A stretch of DNA of 59,921 bases from Novosphingobium sp. Lineage in GTDB: Bacteria > Pseudomonadota > Alphaproteobacteria > Sphingomonadales > Sphingomonadaceae. The stretch is taken from the NCBI RefSeq assembly GCF_027489515.1, contig NZ_JAIXZS010000090.1, positions 1-59,921 of the forward strand, written 5' to 3'. The position numbers and the translations under genes are program-made. Positions 30,894 through 40,875 of this stretch are shown here, one piece after another (the stretch's first letter is position 1; every line of letters begins with the position of its first letter). Under the pieces are notes generated by a model. The model was not told the origin of the DNA. It saw only the letters and a list, made by a program, of their open reading frames with translations, and ran no database searches.

Positions 30894-31853
30894 ATGGTCC
30901 AGATCGAACTTCCCGCGCCCGGGCGCCCCTATGCGGTGATCGCGCCTTCAGCGGATGAGGCGCTGGGCGCGCTCGATCCCGCGCTGGTCGAAGCCGCCTA
31001 CAAGACGCATGGTGCGCTGCTGCTGCGCGGCTTCGGCGCCGATCTCGATGTCTTCCGCCGCTTCGCGCGCAGCCTCTGCGCGACCGCCGTGATCAACGAG
31101 ACACCCGGCCGCGCGGTGCTCGATGCCGCCGAAGCCATCCAGGGCGTCGATGGCGGCACCAATGCCTTCGCGCTTCACCCCGAACTGGCGCGCGAGCCGT
31201 GGAAGCCCGATGCCGCGTTGTTTGGCTGCCTCAGCCCGCCGGGGACGGGCGGCGAGACCACGCTGTGCGACGGGATCGCGCTCGCTGCCGCCCTGCCGGC
31301 CGATGTGCGCGCAGGGCTGGAGGGGCGGCGACTGGTGCATGTGATGGGCGTCTGGCCGGCGCTGCTGCGCTTCTGGTTCGGCACCGAAACGCCGGACGAT
31401 GCCCTGCTGGCTGGCCCACCGCGCCCCCTGCCCTATCGCTTCTGGCGCTTGCCCGATGGCCGCATCGCGCGCGAATTCTCAAGGCCCGCGCTGCACAAGC
31501 CGATGTTCGCCGATGGCCCCGCTTTCGGCAATTTCCTGCTCTTTGCGCGGTTCAACAACGGGCGCGGCAATTTCCCGCTGCTCGATGATCTCAACCCGGT
31601 GCCGGAAGAGTGGCTGCAAGCCATCCACGCCACCGGCGAGGCGCTGACCGCCGAAGTACGCTGGCAGGCAGGTGACGTGCTGGTGCTCGACAATACGCGC
31701 TTCATGCACGGACGGCGCGCGATTGTTGACGCTGCCGAGCGCACCATCGCGACGTTCTTCGGCTATCTGCGCTTTGCCGTGCCGGATGCGGAAGAAATGC
31801 GCGGTGCGCCGTGGCGGCAGGGGGATTTCAGGCCCCCGCTGCCGCCCGTTTAG
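30894..31853 (+). CDS. TauD/TfdA-family Fe(II)/2-oxoglutarate dioxygenase
   Basis: A 319-residue oxygenase of the TauD/TfdA (SyrP-like) branch. The iron triad reads as His95-x-Glu97 (FALHPELA), so Glu replaces the usual Asp, with the distal His in DNTRFMHGRRAI and the 2-oxoglutarate arginine in ERTIATFFGYLRF. PPGTGGETTLCDG is the typical strand after the first ligands. The HxE form is common in amino-acid hydroxylases of the SyrP type, so beta-hydroxylation of a bound amino acid is possible. It is divergent from the sulfotransferase-like gene and ends ten bases from the convergent DAHP synthase gene. Confidence 0.87.
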   Translation: MVQIELPAPGRPYAVIAPSADEALGALDPALVEAAYKTHGALLLRGFGADLDVFRRFARSLCATAVINETPGRAVLDAAEAIQGVDGGTNAFALHPELAREPWKPDAALFGCLSPPGTGGETTLCDGIALAAALPADVRAGLEGRRLVHVMGVWPALLRFWFGTETPDDALLAGPPRPLPYRFWRLPDGRIAREFSRPALHKPMFADGPAFGNFLLFARFNNGRGNFPLLDDLNPVPEEWLQAIHATGEALTAEVRWQAGDVLVLDNTRFMHGRRAIVDAAERTIATFFGYLRFAVPDAEEMRGAPWRQGDFRPPLPPV

Positions 31854-31863
31854 CGAGCACGCG

Positions 31864-33237
31864 TCAGGCCGCTTCGGCCTTGCGTTCGGCGCGCTCGGCG
31901 TTGAGCGCATCGGCCAGCAGGAACGCAAGCTCGATCGACTGCGCCGCGTTGAGGCGCGGGTCGCAGTGGGTGTGATAGCGATCCGCGAGGCTGTCCTGCG
32001 TGATCGCGATCGCACCGCCGGTGCATTCGGTGACGTCCTGCCCGGTCATCTCGATGTGGATGCCGCCGGCATGCGTCCCTTCCGCACGGTGGACGGCGAA
32101 GAAGCCCTTCACTTCGCTCAAGATTCGGTCAAACGGACGCGTCTTGTAGCCGTTGTCCGCCTTGATCACGTTGCCGTGCATCGGATCGCACGACCACACC
32201 ACCGGATGCCCTTCGCGCGCAACAGCGCGGACGAGCGCGGGGAGCCCGGCCTCGACCTTGTCATGCCCGAAGCGGCTGATGAGGGTCATGCGGCCCGGCT
32301 CGCGCCCGGGGTTCAGCGTATCGAGCATGCGCAGCAGCGCATCGGGCGTCAGGCTCGGTCCGCACTTCATGCCGATGGGATTGCCCACCCCGCGCAGGAA
32401 CTCGACATGCGCCGAACCTTCGAAGCGGGTGCGATCGCCGATCCAGAGCATGTGCGCGCTGGTGTCGTACCACTGGCCGGTGAGCGAATCCTGCCGCGTC
32501 ATCGCCTGCTCGTACTGGAGCAGCAGCGCCTCGTGGCTGGTGTAGAACGTGGTGCCCTGAAGCTGCGGCACGGTGCTGGGGTTGACCCCGCAGGCCTCCA
32601 TGAAATCGAGCGCTTCGCCGATCTTGTCCGCCGTCTCGCTGAACTTGGCCGCCCACGGGCTCTTGCCGATATGGTCGAGCGTCCACTGGTGGACCTGCCG
32701 CAAGTTGGCATAGCCGCCGGTAGAGAAGGCGCGCAGCAGGTTGAGCGTGGCCGCGGCCTGCGAATAGGCGCGCAGCATGCGCTCCGGATCAGGGATGCGG
32801 CTTTCCGAGGTGAACTCGATGCCGTTGATGTTGTCGCCCAGATAGCTCGGCAGCTCGACATCACCGATCTTCTCGACCGGCGAGGAACGCGGCTTGGCGA
32901 ACTGGCCGGCCATGCGGCCCACTTTCACCACCGGCTGCTTGCCGGCGAAGGTCAGCACGACTGCCATCTGCAGCAGCACGCGGAAGGTATCGCGGATGTT
33001 GTTCGGGTGGAATTCGGCGAAGCTTTCGGCGCAATCGCCGCCCTGGAGCAGAAAACCCTTGCCCGCGGCCACCTCGGCAAGATCAGCCTTGAGCGCGCGC
33101 GCCTCGCCCGCGAAGACCAGCGGGGGAAACCGGGTCAGCGTTTCCTCGACCGCGGCGAGCTTCGCCGCATCGGGATAAGTGGGCAGGTGCTTCGCTTCTG
33201 CCGCGCGCCAGCTGTTCGCATTCCAGTTCGTTGCCAC
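31864..33237 (-). CDS. 3-deoxy-7-phosphoheptulonate synthase, class II
   Basis: A 457-residue class II (plant-type) DAHP synthase. It condenses phosphoenolpyruvate with erythrose 4-phosphate in the first step of the shikimate pathway. Family blocks include [14 protein letters not shown] (metal Cys), [53 protein letters not shown] and [15 protein letters not shown]. The start is GTG 33237, because GAGGAAAG lies at good spacing and the product then begins [11 protein letters not shown] like its relatives. A TTG further upstream at 33255 has no such site. Confidence 0.95.
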   Translation of the reverse strand: MATNWNANSWRAAEAKHLPTYPDAAKLAAVEETLTRFPPLVFAGEARALKADLAEVAAGKGFLLQGGDCAESFAEFHPNNIRDTFRVLLQMAVVLTFAGKQPVVKVGRMAGQFAKPRSSPVEKIGDVELPSYLGDNINGIEFTSESRIPDPERMLRAYSQAAATLNLLRAFSTGGYANLRQVHQWTLDHIGKSPWAAKFSETADKIGEALDFMEACGVNPSTVPQLQGTTFYTSHEALLLQYEQAMTRQDSLTGQWYDTSAHMLWIGDRTRFEGSAHVEFLRGVGNPIGMKCGPSLTPDALLRMLDTLNPGREPGRMTLISRFGHDKVEAGLPALVRAVAREGHPVVWSCDPMHGNVIKADNGYKTRPFDRILSEVKGFFAVHRAEGTHAGGIHIEMTGQDVTECTGGAIAITQDSLADRYHTHCDPRLNAAQSIELAFLLADALNAERAERKAEAA

Positions 33238-33311
33238 GGTACTCGCTTTCCTCAAGGACGCGCGCGTTTAGCGGTACCGTGGCACAAATGCAAAGGTTTG
33301 GCGGCTGATGC

Positions 33312-35411
33312 CTACTTCGCGTCCATCAGGCGGCGCTGGAAGTAGACCATTTCGAGCGCCGTCGTCATCGCGCTTTCCTTGAGATTGGCCCCGGCGCCGT
33401 GGCCGCCTGCCGTCGTCTCGTAGTAGAGGTAGGGCAGGCCATATTCCTTCATCCGTGCGGCAAACTTGCGCGCCTGCACCGGACCGACGCGGTCGTCCTT
33501 GGTCGTAGTCCAGATCAGGGTTTCAGGATAAGGCGCACCGCGCTTGAGGTTCGAATAGGGCGAGGTCTTGAGCCAGAAGGCCTTCTCGTCCGGGTTCGCC
33601 ACGGTGCCATACTCACCGACCCATGAGGCTCCGGCAGAGAGCTTCTCATAACGCAGCATATCGAGCAGCGGGATCTGGATGCTGACCGCGCCGAACAGCT
33701 CGGGCCGTTGGGTAAGCTCGACCCCCATGAGCAGCCCCCCGTTCGAGCCGCCATAGATGCCAAGCTTCTTTGCGCTGGTGATCTTGCGGGCCATGAGGTC
33801 TTCGGCCACCGCGGCAAAATCGTCGTAGATCACCTGGCGCCTGGTCTTGAGGCCCGCCTCGTGCCACGCCGGGCCGAATTCGCCGCCGCCGCGGATATTG
33901 GCCACGACAAAGGCCCCGCCGCGTTCGAGCCAGAGCTTGCCGGTTACCCCGCTGTAATGCGGCGTGTAGGAGACCTGAAAGCCGCCATAGGCCGTCATCA
34001 GCGTCGGCGTGGTGCCATCCAGCTTCATGTCGGCGCGGTGCGTGATGAAGTAGGGAACCTTCGTCCCGTCCTTCGAAGTCGCCTCGAACTGCTCTGTCAC
34101 CAGCCCATCGGCGGCAAAGCGCGCCGGGGTCTGCTTGATCTGCACGGCGTTGCCCGAGGCAGCGTCGACCTTCCACAGGGCTGTCGGCAGCAGGTAGCTC
34201 TGCACCGAGACATAGGCAGTGTTGGACGCATGGTCGCTGGAAACCATGCTGACCGCCGCGTTGTCAGGCAAGGGCAGCACACTCTTCTGCCAGCCGCTCG
34301 CCGTGCGAGTGAAGCGCATCGCTCGCCCGCGCACGTTGTCATAAACCGCCGCGAGCACATGGTCGCGGGTCACCGTCACTTCATCGGCATCGACCGACTG
34401 GCGCGGTCCCGGCGCGAAGATCAGTTCAGGCGCGGCCTTCCCCGCGGGATCGATCGCAACCAGCGCGCCGGCGGGGATCGGCTGGCCGCCCGCCGGGGTC
34501 CAGTCCTCGTTGACCTGAAAGATCAGGCGCCCCTGCAGCAGGCCCTTGACCGTGCTTTTGCGCGGGACTGCGATGGGTGTGGTGCCCTGCCCCGTTACGC
34601 GAACAAATTCTGCCTCGAAGAAGGTGATCCCGCGCGTGATGACGACTTCGGCATGACCCGCGCCGTCAGTGAAACTGGCGGGGATAACAAAGACATCATC
34701 GGGCTTTCCGCGGAACACTTCGGTGGCGGCTTCAAGTGGCGCGCCGCGCGCCATGCGCTTGACCACGAAGGGATAGCCGCTGGCGGTCATCGTGCCCGCA
34801 CCCCAATCGCGTGCAGCAATCAGGCTGTCGGGCGTTTCCCAGCTAACCCATTGCTTCGACTTGGGCAGCGTGAAGCCGCCGGAGACAAAGCTGCGGGTGG
34901 CGAGATCAAACTCGCGCAGGGTGTTGGCGTCCTCGCCGCCATCGGACAGCGCAACGAGGCAGCGCTTCTCCGCGGTCGGCTCGCAGTCCGCGCCCGCCCA
35001 GACCCAATTGGCCTTCTCCGCTGCGGAAAGCGCATCGAGATCGAGCAGGGTCTGCCAGGCAGGCTCCGGCTTCTCATAGTCGGCTGGCGTCGTCATGCGC
35101 CACAAACCGTGGACATGGGTGCCATCCTGCCAGAGATTGGCGATCTGGCCGCCGATCAGCCGCGGCATCGCGATGCGGTCGGTCGCCTCGGCGATCTTGA
35201 GCGCATCGGCGTAGAAGCCGGCAAAATGCGGATCGGCCTTGAGCACCGCGAGCGAACGCGCATTCTCCGCCTCGACCCAGGCCATGGCGCGCGGGGCATA
35301 GACGTCCTCGAGCCAGATATAGGGATCGTCCCCTTCAACCACGGATTGCGCCAGCGCCGGATGTGCAGTGGCCGACAAGGCGAGGGCCGCAAGAAGGGCG
35401 AGACGCCGCAT
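33312..35411 (-). CDS. prolyl oligopeptidase family serine peptidase (S9A)
   Basis: A 699-residue prolyl oligopeptidase-like enzyme with a signal peptide (LALLAALALSATAHPALAQ), so it is likely periplasmic. It keeps the N-terminal motif DPYIWLEDVYAPRAMAWVEA, a beta-propeller, and the C-terminal hydrolase with Ser in GIYGGSNGGLLMG (near 555), Asp in KDDRVGPVQARKF and His in TAGGHGAGA (near 668). It cleaves short proline-containing peptides in known relatives. It is one of several peptide-degrading enzymes between 24 and 39 kb. Confidence 0.92.
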   Translation of the reverse strand: MRRLALLAALALSATAHPALAQSVVEGDDPYIWLEDVYAPRAMAWVEAENARSLAVLKADPHFAGFYADALKIAEATDRIAMPRLIGGQIANLWQDGTHVHGLWRMTTPADYEKPEPAWQTLLDLDALSAAEKANWVWAGADCEPTAEKRCLVALSDGGEDANTLREFDLATRSFVSGGFTLPKSKQWVSWETPDSLIAARDWGAGTMTASGYPFVVKRMARGAPLEAATEVFRGKPDDVFVIPASFTDGAGHAEVVITRGITFFEAEFVRVTGQGTTPIAVPRKSTVKGLLQGRLIFQVNEDWTPAGGQPIPAGALVAIDPAGKAAPELIFAPGPRQSVDADEVTVTRDHVLAAVYDNVRGRAMRFTRTASGWQKSVLPLPDNAAVSMVSSDHASNTAYVSVQSYLLPTALWKVDAASGNAVQIKQTPARFAADGLVTEQFEATSKDGTKVPYFITHRADMKLDGTTPTLMTAYGGFQVSYTPHYSGVTGKLWLERGGAFVVANIRGGGEFGPAWHEAGLKTRRQVIYDDFAAVAEDLMARKITSAKKLGIYGGSNGGLLMGVELTQRPELFGAVSIQIPLLDMLRYEKLSAGASWVGEYGTVANPDEKAFWLKTSPYSNLKRGAPYPETLIWTTTKDDRVGPVQARKFAARMKEYGLPYLYYETTAGGHGAGANLKESAMTTALEMVYFQRRLMDAK

Positions 35412-35491
35412 GAAGATACTCCCGGAAGATCATGGCATTGAGCCTATCGGCCGCCCCCTGGCGGTTCAAGGCGGCCTTGGGGCAAGGTCCG

Positions 35492-35890
35492 CTAATCCCA
35501 ATGCTCCATATCCTCGGCCGCGACGTGGACCCAGGGATGCCGGCGCGTCTCGAAAACCGAGAAGCGCGGCGCCGGAAAGGTCGGGTCGGCAAAGGCGCCG
35601 ACCGGGACCGCGGTGAGATCGGGCATGGAGGCCGAGACGAACGTCACCGTGGCCCCGCAATTCGGGCAGAAGCGGAAGGTCGCAGGTCTACCGCTCTCGC
35701 CAACGCGCACCCATTCGTGGAATGCGCCGCTGAGCTCCACTTGGTCGAGCGGCCAGCGCGCCTGCACCGCGAAGGCGCTGCCGCTGCGCTTCTGGCATTC
35801 AAGGCAGTGGCAGACCGAGATGCGCACCGGCTCGCCCGTGCAGGTCGCGGTCAGCCCGCCGCACCGGCACGTGGCGATCCGCCGGGTCAT
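35492..35890 (-). CDS. GFA/CENP-V-type zinc protein
   Basis: A 132-residue protein of the glutathione-dependent formaldehyde-activating (GFA) / CENP-V fold. The zinc-binding cysteines are visible as CRCGGL, CHCLECQKRSGSAF and FCPNCGATV. The founding enzyme adds formaldehyde to glutathione, but most family members have no proven activity. The ATG at 35890 is chosen because it overlaps the M16 peptidase stop as ATGA (35887-35890), showing translational coupling. Demethylation of lignin aromatics makes formaldehyde, but a link here is only a guess. Confidence 0.88.
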   Translation of the reverse strand: MTRRIATCRCGGLTATCTGEPVRISVCHCLECQKRSGSAFAVQARWPLDQVELSGAFHEWVRVGESGRPATFRFCPNCGATVTFVSASMPDLTAVPVGAFADPTFPAPRFSVFETRRHPWVHVAAEDMEHWD

Positions 35891-38823
35891 TTCCCCGGCA
35901 CGATCTGCAGGCGCCACGCCTTGGCCGGCAGCAGATAGCGCATTGCCAGCGCCTGCAGCCGGTCCGGCGTGATCGCGCTGTAGTCCGAGAGGATCGAACG
36001 GATCTGGGTGAACTTGTCCGGATCGAGCGCGCCGCCTTCGAGCTGGTACATGTAGAAGCCGTTGCCGGTGCTCGCGCGCGTGATCAGCTGCTTCATCGGT
36101 TCGGTCACGCGGGCGATTTCGTCGGGCGTCGCGGGCGCGGCGGCGAGATCGGCGGCGATCTTGTCGGTCGCGGCGAAGAACGCGGTGAGATCGCCCGGGC
36201 GCAGCTGGCTGGTGGCGGCAAGATAGCCGCCCGAAGGCAGATCAAGCGGCCAGTTCGAGGAGACCTGCGGCGCATAGCTAGCGCCGATCTTCTCGCGCAT
36301 CGCATCGAACAGGCGGTTGTTGAAGACCTGCGAAAGCAGTTCGAGCTGGCGCGATTCGTGGACGCCCGCGCTGCCGCCGCCGGTGGGCCAGGCGACGAGT
36401 GCAGCGGCGGTGTTGGCATCGCCATGATGGTTGAGGGTCAGCGGATCACCGACCGGTGCGGGCACCTTGGGGGCAAAGCCCGTCGGGGGAAGCGGATCGC
36501 GCGGCGACAAGGCGCCGAACGTGCGTTCCAGCGCAGCGACGGTTTCGTCCCGGTTGAAATCGCCGAAAATGTCGACCTCGATCGGGCCTTGCTTGAGGAG
36601 TGCGGCCCACACGCGGCGGAAGCCGTCGGGATTGGCCTTGGCGATCTCTGCCGGATTGGGCACGGCATAGCGCGGATCGCCATCCTTGAGCAGCCAGCCC
36701 ACATCGCGCTGGAGCACCGAGGCGGCCGAGGCATTGGTCGATTCGTAGGCGAGCCGCGCGGCGGCCTGTGCGCGCACCACCGGATTGGCATCCCAGCGCG
36801 GCATCGCGAGCTTGGCGGCAAACAGATAGAGCTGGTCGGCCAGGTCCGCCGGGCGCGTATCGGCCGAGAACTTGAAGCTGGTATCGTCGATATCGAAGTC
36901 AAGGCTGAGCTTGCGGCCCGTTGCCAGCCGGTCCAGCTCCTCGCGCCCGATCGTGCCGAAGCCGCTGTCCATCAGTGCGGTTTCACCGAGCGAGGCATAG
37001 ACCGCGTCACGCGGATCGATGACCGAATAACCGCCGCCGAAATGGACGCGCACGATGACGCGGCCCGGTTCAGCCTCGTTCGACCAGAGCAGCGCCTTCA
37101 CGCCGTTGGAGAGCTCGATCCGCTCGATGCCGAGGAGGCCGGTGCCTTCGGCGTTGGTAAGCTTGCCGGGCGTGCCGATCGGCGGCAGGTCCTTGAAGCT
37201 CAGCGAACTGGCGGCAAGGCGGCTGCCCGAGGAGGGCGCGACTGGCGCGAGCAGCGCGGTGCGCAGGTCCGCCTCGGTGCCGTCGGACGCCTTGGGCGTG
37301 ATCAGCACCGAACGGACCACGGTGCCCTTGAACAGCGCGCGCGTATGATCGAGCACGGCGGCGGGCGTGAATAGCGGGATCGAGCTACGAAAGATGCTGT
37401 AGACCGTGTCCGGATTGGCCACTGTCTCACGAATATCGACCGCATCGGTGATATCATCGGCCAGCTTCGAGCCGGCGAGCGTTTCCTGCGTTTCGACCGG
37501 CACCTTGAACGCGACGTCGAACTCGGCCACTTCGCGGGCGATTTCCTCTTCGGTAGGCGGTGTGGCAAGCGCATCGGCGATCACCGCGCGGACATCCTTG
37601 ACCGCCGATTTCCAGTCATCGGTGAGCGGGGTCACGGTCACCAGCGTCGCATCGGAAGAGCGGCTGATGCGTTGCTGCTCCACCGAGGCGGCAAGGTAGC
37701 TGCCCCCGGCGCGCGCGCGGCCTTCAAGCCGGCGGTTGATGATCGCGATGCCGAGCCGGTCGATCATCAGGCCCTGGTTGTAGACGATGGTGTCGTTCAC
37801 CTTGTGCCACGGGCGCAGCACGGCATAGTTGAACACGCGCGGCAGGTCGGGCTCGACCATGACCTTGGCATCGCCGACCGGATTGGCAGGATCGCCGCCG
37901 ACGGGCGGCTTGGGTGCGCCGAAATCGGGCTGCGGCGGGCGTTTGCCCTTGGGCAGGCTGGCGCCCTTCCACGTGCCGAACCACTGCTTGATACGTGTGA
38001 TCAGCGCCTGCGGATCAGCATCGCCGGCCACCACGATCACGGCGTTGTCGGGCCGGTACCAGGTATCATGGAAGGCCTTGACCTTGGCCGGAGTCGCCGC
38101 GTTGAGCGTTTCCTCGGTGCCAATGGGCGAGCGGCTGCCGAGCGGCTGCCCGGCAAAGAAGACCGCGCGCGTGCCGTCGAGAATGCGCGTCTGCGGGCCC
38201 GAACGCTCGCGCATTTCGGCCAGCACGATCGGCACTTCGGTCTTCACGCCCACGTCGGTGAAGATCGGTGCGGTGATCATGCCCGAAAGCAGGCGGAACG
38301 TCTCATCCAGCTTGGCGGGCGAAACATCGGGAATGTCGAGCTTGTAGACGGTTTGCGTCGGGCTCGTCTCCGCATTGGTGTCGCTGCCGAAGGTGGCGCC
38401 GAGCCGCTGCCACGCCGGGATCGCCTCCCCCGCCTTGAGGTATTTAGAATCGCGGAACGTGAGGTGCTCGATCAGATGGGCATAGCCGCGCTGCGGATCG
38501 GTTTCGTAGAGTGAGCCCGCATCGATCAGCATGCGCACCGAGACCTGGCCCGGCGGCACGCCGTTGCGCCGCACGGCATAGCGCAGACCATTGGGCAGGA
38601 CGCCGAAGATCCAAGCCTTGTCCTGCGGCACGTCGCTGCCGCGGTAGAGCCAGGGGACGGTGCCGGTCGCGGCCCGGGGCGCCGGGGCGCGGGCAGCGGG
38701 CGCCTTGACCGGAGCTTTCGCCAGGACCGGTGCGGATAGACCGAGCAGACCGACAAGAACGGCAGAAACGACGGGAGCGAGAGCGCGGGGCGTACGCGGG
38801 GCGAACCGGGACAGAAAAGCCAT
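35887..38823 (-). CDS. M16-family zinc metallopeptidase
   Basis: A 978-residue pitrilysin/insulinase-type peptidase made of two M16 halves (four subdomains). It has a signal peptide or membrane anchor at the N-terminus (VVSAVLVGLLGLSAPVLAK). The inverted zinc motif HxxEH reads HLIEHLTF near residue 116, followed by the conserved downstream glutamates in TEVPIVLAEMRERS. The C-terminal half carries the inactive repeat and the R/Y-type segment (IGASYAPQV). It probably degrades peptides in the periplasm. The GFA gene is coupled downstream. Confidence 0.92.
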   Translation of the reverse strand: MAFLSRFAPRTPRALAPVVSAVLVGLLGLSAPVLAKAPVKAPAARAPAPRAATGTVPWLYRGSDVPQDKAWIFGVLPNGLRYAVRRNGVPPGQVSVRMLIDAGSLYETDPQRGYAHLIEHLTFRDSKYLKAGEAIPAWQRLGATFGSDTNAETSPTQTVYKLDIPDVSPAKLDETFRLLSGMITAPIFTDVGVKTEVPIVLAEMRERSGPQTRILDGTRAVFFAGQPLGSRSPIGTEETLNAATPAKVKAFHDTWYRPDNAVIVVAGDADPQALITRIKQWFGTWKGASLPKGKRPPQPDFGAPKPPVGGDPANPVGDAKVMVEPDLPRVFNYAVLRPWHKVNDTIVYNQGLMIDRLGIAIINRRLEGRARAGGSYLAASVEQQRISRSSDATLVTVTPLTDDWKSAVKDVRAVIADALATPPTEEEIAREVAEFDVAFKVPVETQETLAGSKLADDITDAVDIRETVANPDTVYSIFRSSIPLFTPAAVLDHTRALFKGTVVRSVLITPKASDGTEADLRTALLAPVAPSSGSRLAASSLSFKDLPPIGTPGKLTNAEGTGLLGIERIELSNGVKALLWSNEAEPGRVIVRVHFGGGYSVIDPRDAVYASLGETALMDSGFGTIGREELDRLATGRKLSLDFDIDDTSFKFSADTRPADLADQLYLFAAKLAMPRWDANPVVRAQAAARLAYESTNASAASVLQRDVGWLLKDGDPRYAVPNPAEIAKANPDGFRRVWAALLKQGPIEVDIFGDFNRDETVAALERTFGALSPRDPLPPTGFAPKVPAPVGDPLTLNHHGDANTAAALVAWPTGGGSAGVHESRQLELLSQVFNNRLFDAMREKIGASYAPQVSSNWPLDLPSGGYLAATSQLRPGDLTAFFAATDKIAADLAAAPATPDEIARVTEPMKQLITRASTGNGFYMYQLEGGALDPDKFTQIRSILSDYSAITPDRLQALAMRYLLPAKAWRLQIVPGK

Positions 38824-38895
38824 AGGTCCCTGTATAGGGCGGCAAGAAATGAAGGACCAGTGAATTGGTCCCTCATTGCCTGCCGCCGCCGGAGA

Positions 38896-39507
38896 TCATT
38901 TCTTCGGCTTGGCTACCGGCTTGTCACCCGCGGGAGCCGTTGCGTCTTCCGGCTGCTGCGCGGCCTGCTTCTGCATTTCCGCCCGCATCGCGGTGATTTC
39001 CGCTTCGGTCTTGAAGTCGGCCAGTTCGACCTGGAACACGAGGTCCGAATTCGCCGGGATCGGGCCGGTGGCCTTCTCCCCGTAGCCGAGCGCCGCCGGG
39101 ATGCAGAAGCGCCAGACGCTGCCCTTGCTCATCAGCAGCAGGCCTTCCGAGAAGCCCTTGATCACCGCGCCGGTGGAGAAGGCCTGCGACACGTTCTGAT
39201 CGAACACGGTGCCATCAGCGGCGAGGTAGCCGATGTAGTTGACGAGAACATAGTCGCCCTGTGCGGGCTTTGGCGCCTGCGCATCGCGCAGAACCCGGGT
39301 GCCGAGGCCCGATGCGGTCTTCGTGCTGCACGCGCGCTGCGCCGCGGGGACCACCGGGTTCAGCGGAACGGGCAGGATGTCCGCCGAGGGAGCCGGCGCC
39401 GGAGCCGGAGCTGGCGCGGGGGCCTGAGCAAGCACTGGCGCGGCAGTGCTGGCGACGAGGGAAAGGACAAGGGCGATTCGGCTAAGGCCGCGGTGCATCA
39501 TGGTCAT
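38896..39507 (-). CDS. FKBP-type peptidyl-prolyl cis-trans isomerase
   Basis: A 203-residue exported FKBP. A signal peptide (IALVLSLVASTAAPVLAQ) is followed by a long Ala-Pro repeat (about 28-41) that acts as a linker, then one FKBP domain at about 68-170: DYVLVNYIGYLAADGTVFDQ, VIKGFSEGLLLMSKGSVWRF, IPAALGYGEKATG and LVFQVELADF. A charged Gln/Ala/Lys tail follows. It should assist folding of periplasmic proteins. It is the gene upstream of the M16 peptidase on the same strand, 72 bp away, and divergent from nfuA. Confidence 0.92.
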   Translation of the reverse strand: MTMMHRGLSRIALVLSLVASTAAPVLAQAPAPAPAPAPAPSADILPVPLNPVVPAAQRACSTKTASGLGTRVLRDAQAPKPAQGDYVLVNYIGYLAADGTVFDQNVSQAFSTGAVIKGFSEGLLLMSKGSVWRFCIPAALGYGEKATGPIPANSDLVFQVELADFKTEAEITAMRAEMQKQAAQQPEDATAPAGDKPVAKPKK

Positions 39508-39671
39508 GCGCGCGCCTTTAGCCGAGGGTTGTTACAGCTGCCAGCATAGAACCGCCGCATGGCGACGTGCCCTGCAAAGCCGTATCCTGCACCGCGCTGC
39601 GGACAGGCAACCGGAAGCCATTGGCCGACTGGCCCCTTGACCCCTCGCCGGTGCGGCCTACATGCTGGGAC

Positions 39672-40247
39672 ATGTTCATCGAAACCGAAACCACTCCGAA
39701 CCCCGCCACGCTCAAGTTCCTGCCCGGCGAGATCGTCATGGCCACAGGCACGCGCGAGTTCACCTCGCCCGAGGCGGCGGCGGCCTCTCCGCTGGCTGAG
39801 GCGCTGTTCACGCTCGGCGACGTGACGGGTGTGCTCTACGGGCGCGACTTCATCGCGGTGACGATCGCGCCCGGCGCGGAATGGGCGCCGCTGAAGCCGC
39901 AGGTGCTGGCGCTGCTGCTCGATCATTTCGTGGCGCAGGCGCCGCTGTTCACCTCGGCCGGGGCCGACTTTGCGGTGCCGGGCGAGGACGACACCGATTA
40001 CGGCGACGACCCGGCAGATGCCGAGATCGTCGAGCAGATCAAGGACCTCATTGAGACCCGCGTGCGCCCCGCTGTGGCGAATGATGGCGGCGACATCATC
40101 TACCGCGGTTTCCGCGAGGGCGTGGTCTACCTAAAGATGCAGGGTGCCTGCTCGGGCTGTCCCTCATCGACCGCTACGCTCAAGCACGGCATCGAATCGC
40201 TGCTCAAGCACTACGTGCCCGAAGTCAGCGAAGTGCGCGCCGCCTGA
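39672..40247 (+). CDS. NfuA/NifU-type iron-sulfur carrier
   Basis: A 191-residue Fe-S scaffold/carrier protein. The N-terminal Nfu_N domain begins MFIETETTPNPATLKFLPG and the C-terminal NifU domain has the cluster motif CSGCPSS near residue 160, followed by TLKHGIESLLKHY. Two proteins bind one [4Fe-4S] cluster between them and pass it to apoenzymes. The ATG at 39672 is chosen because it gives the conserved N-terminus. It heads a run with the nitroreductase gene, tsaB and rimI. Confidence 0.95.
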   Translation: MFIETETTPNPATLKFLPGEIVMATGTREFTSPEAAAASPLAEALFTLGDVTGVLYGRDFIAVTIAPGAEWAPLKPQVLALLLDHFVAQAPLFTSAGADFAVPGEDDTDYGDDPADAEIVEQIKDLIETRVRPAVANDGGDIIYRGFREGVVYLKMQGACSGCPSSTATLKHGIESLLKHYVPEVSEVRAA

Positions 40248-40271
40248 TCGGGCTTACGAAGGTACTCCGAG

Positions 40272-40862
40272 ATGTCCCAGCTGCTTGACGATGCCGCGCT
40301 TGATCAGGTGTTTCGCACCGCCCGCACCTACAACGGCTATCTCGACAAGCCGGTTAGCGAGGCGCAGCTCCACGCGATCTGGGACCTGATGAAGATGGGG
40401 CCGACCTCGGCCAACCAGATGCCCGCGCGGCTCGTCTGGTGCGTCAGCGAAGAAGCCAAGGAAAAGCTGGCTGCCTGTGCCGGGGGAACCAATCCGGACA
40501 AGATCCGCAAGGCTCCGGTCAGCGTGATCATCGGCATGGATCTCGATTTCCATGAGCAGCTGCCGTGGCTCTTCCCCCACGCCGATGCGAAGAGCTGGTT
40601 CGAAGGCAACGAGGCGCTGCGCGAGGTCTCGGCATTCCGCAATTCAACGCTGCAGGGCGCCTATTTCATCATCGCAGCGCGCATGGTCGGGCTCGATACC
40701 GGGCCGATGTCGGGCTTCAGCAACGAGGCGGTCGACGCGGCATTCTTCGCGGGCACACGGGTGCGGTCCAACTTCATCTCGACGCTGGGCTACGGCGATC
40801 CGGCGACGATCTTCCCGCGCAGCCCGCGGCCCGATTTCGCGCGCTTCAACACGCTGGCCTGA
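40272..40862 (+). CDS. RutE/HadB-like nitroreductase (malonic semialdehyde reductase family)
   Basis: A 196-residue FMN-dependent nitroreductase-family protein. The N-terminal [12 protein letters not shown] region replaces the usual RRSVR/K flavin motif, and [15 protein letters not shown] is the typical phosphate-binding strand of the RutE group, which reduces malonic semialdehyde to 3-hydroxypropionate. The C-terminus [14 protein letters not shown] and [14 protein letters not shown] also agree. No rut operon is nearby, so a general role in aldehyde or nitro reduction is equally likely. It follows nfuA by 24 bp. Confidence 0.88.
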   Translation: MSQLLDDAALDQVFRTARTYNGYLDKPVSEAQLHAIWDLMKMGPTSANQMPARLVWCVSEEAKEKLAACAGGTNPDKIRKAPVSVIIGMDLDFHEQLPWLFPHADAKSWFEGNEALREVSAFRNSTLQGAYFIIAARMVGLDTGPMSGFSNEAVDAAFFAGTRVRSNFISTLGYGDPATIFPRSPRPDFARFNTLA

Positions 40863-40875
40863 GGCGGGACGCAGC

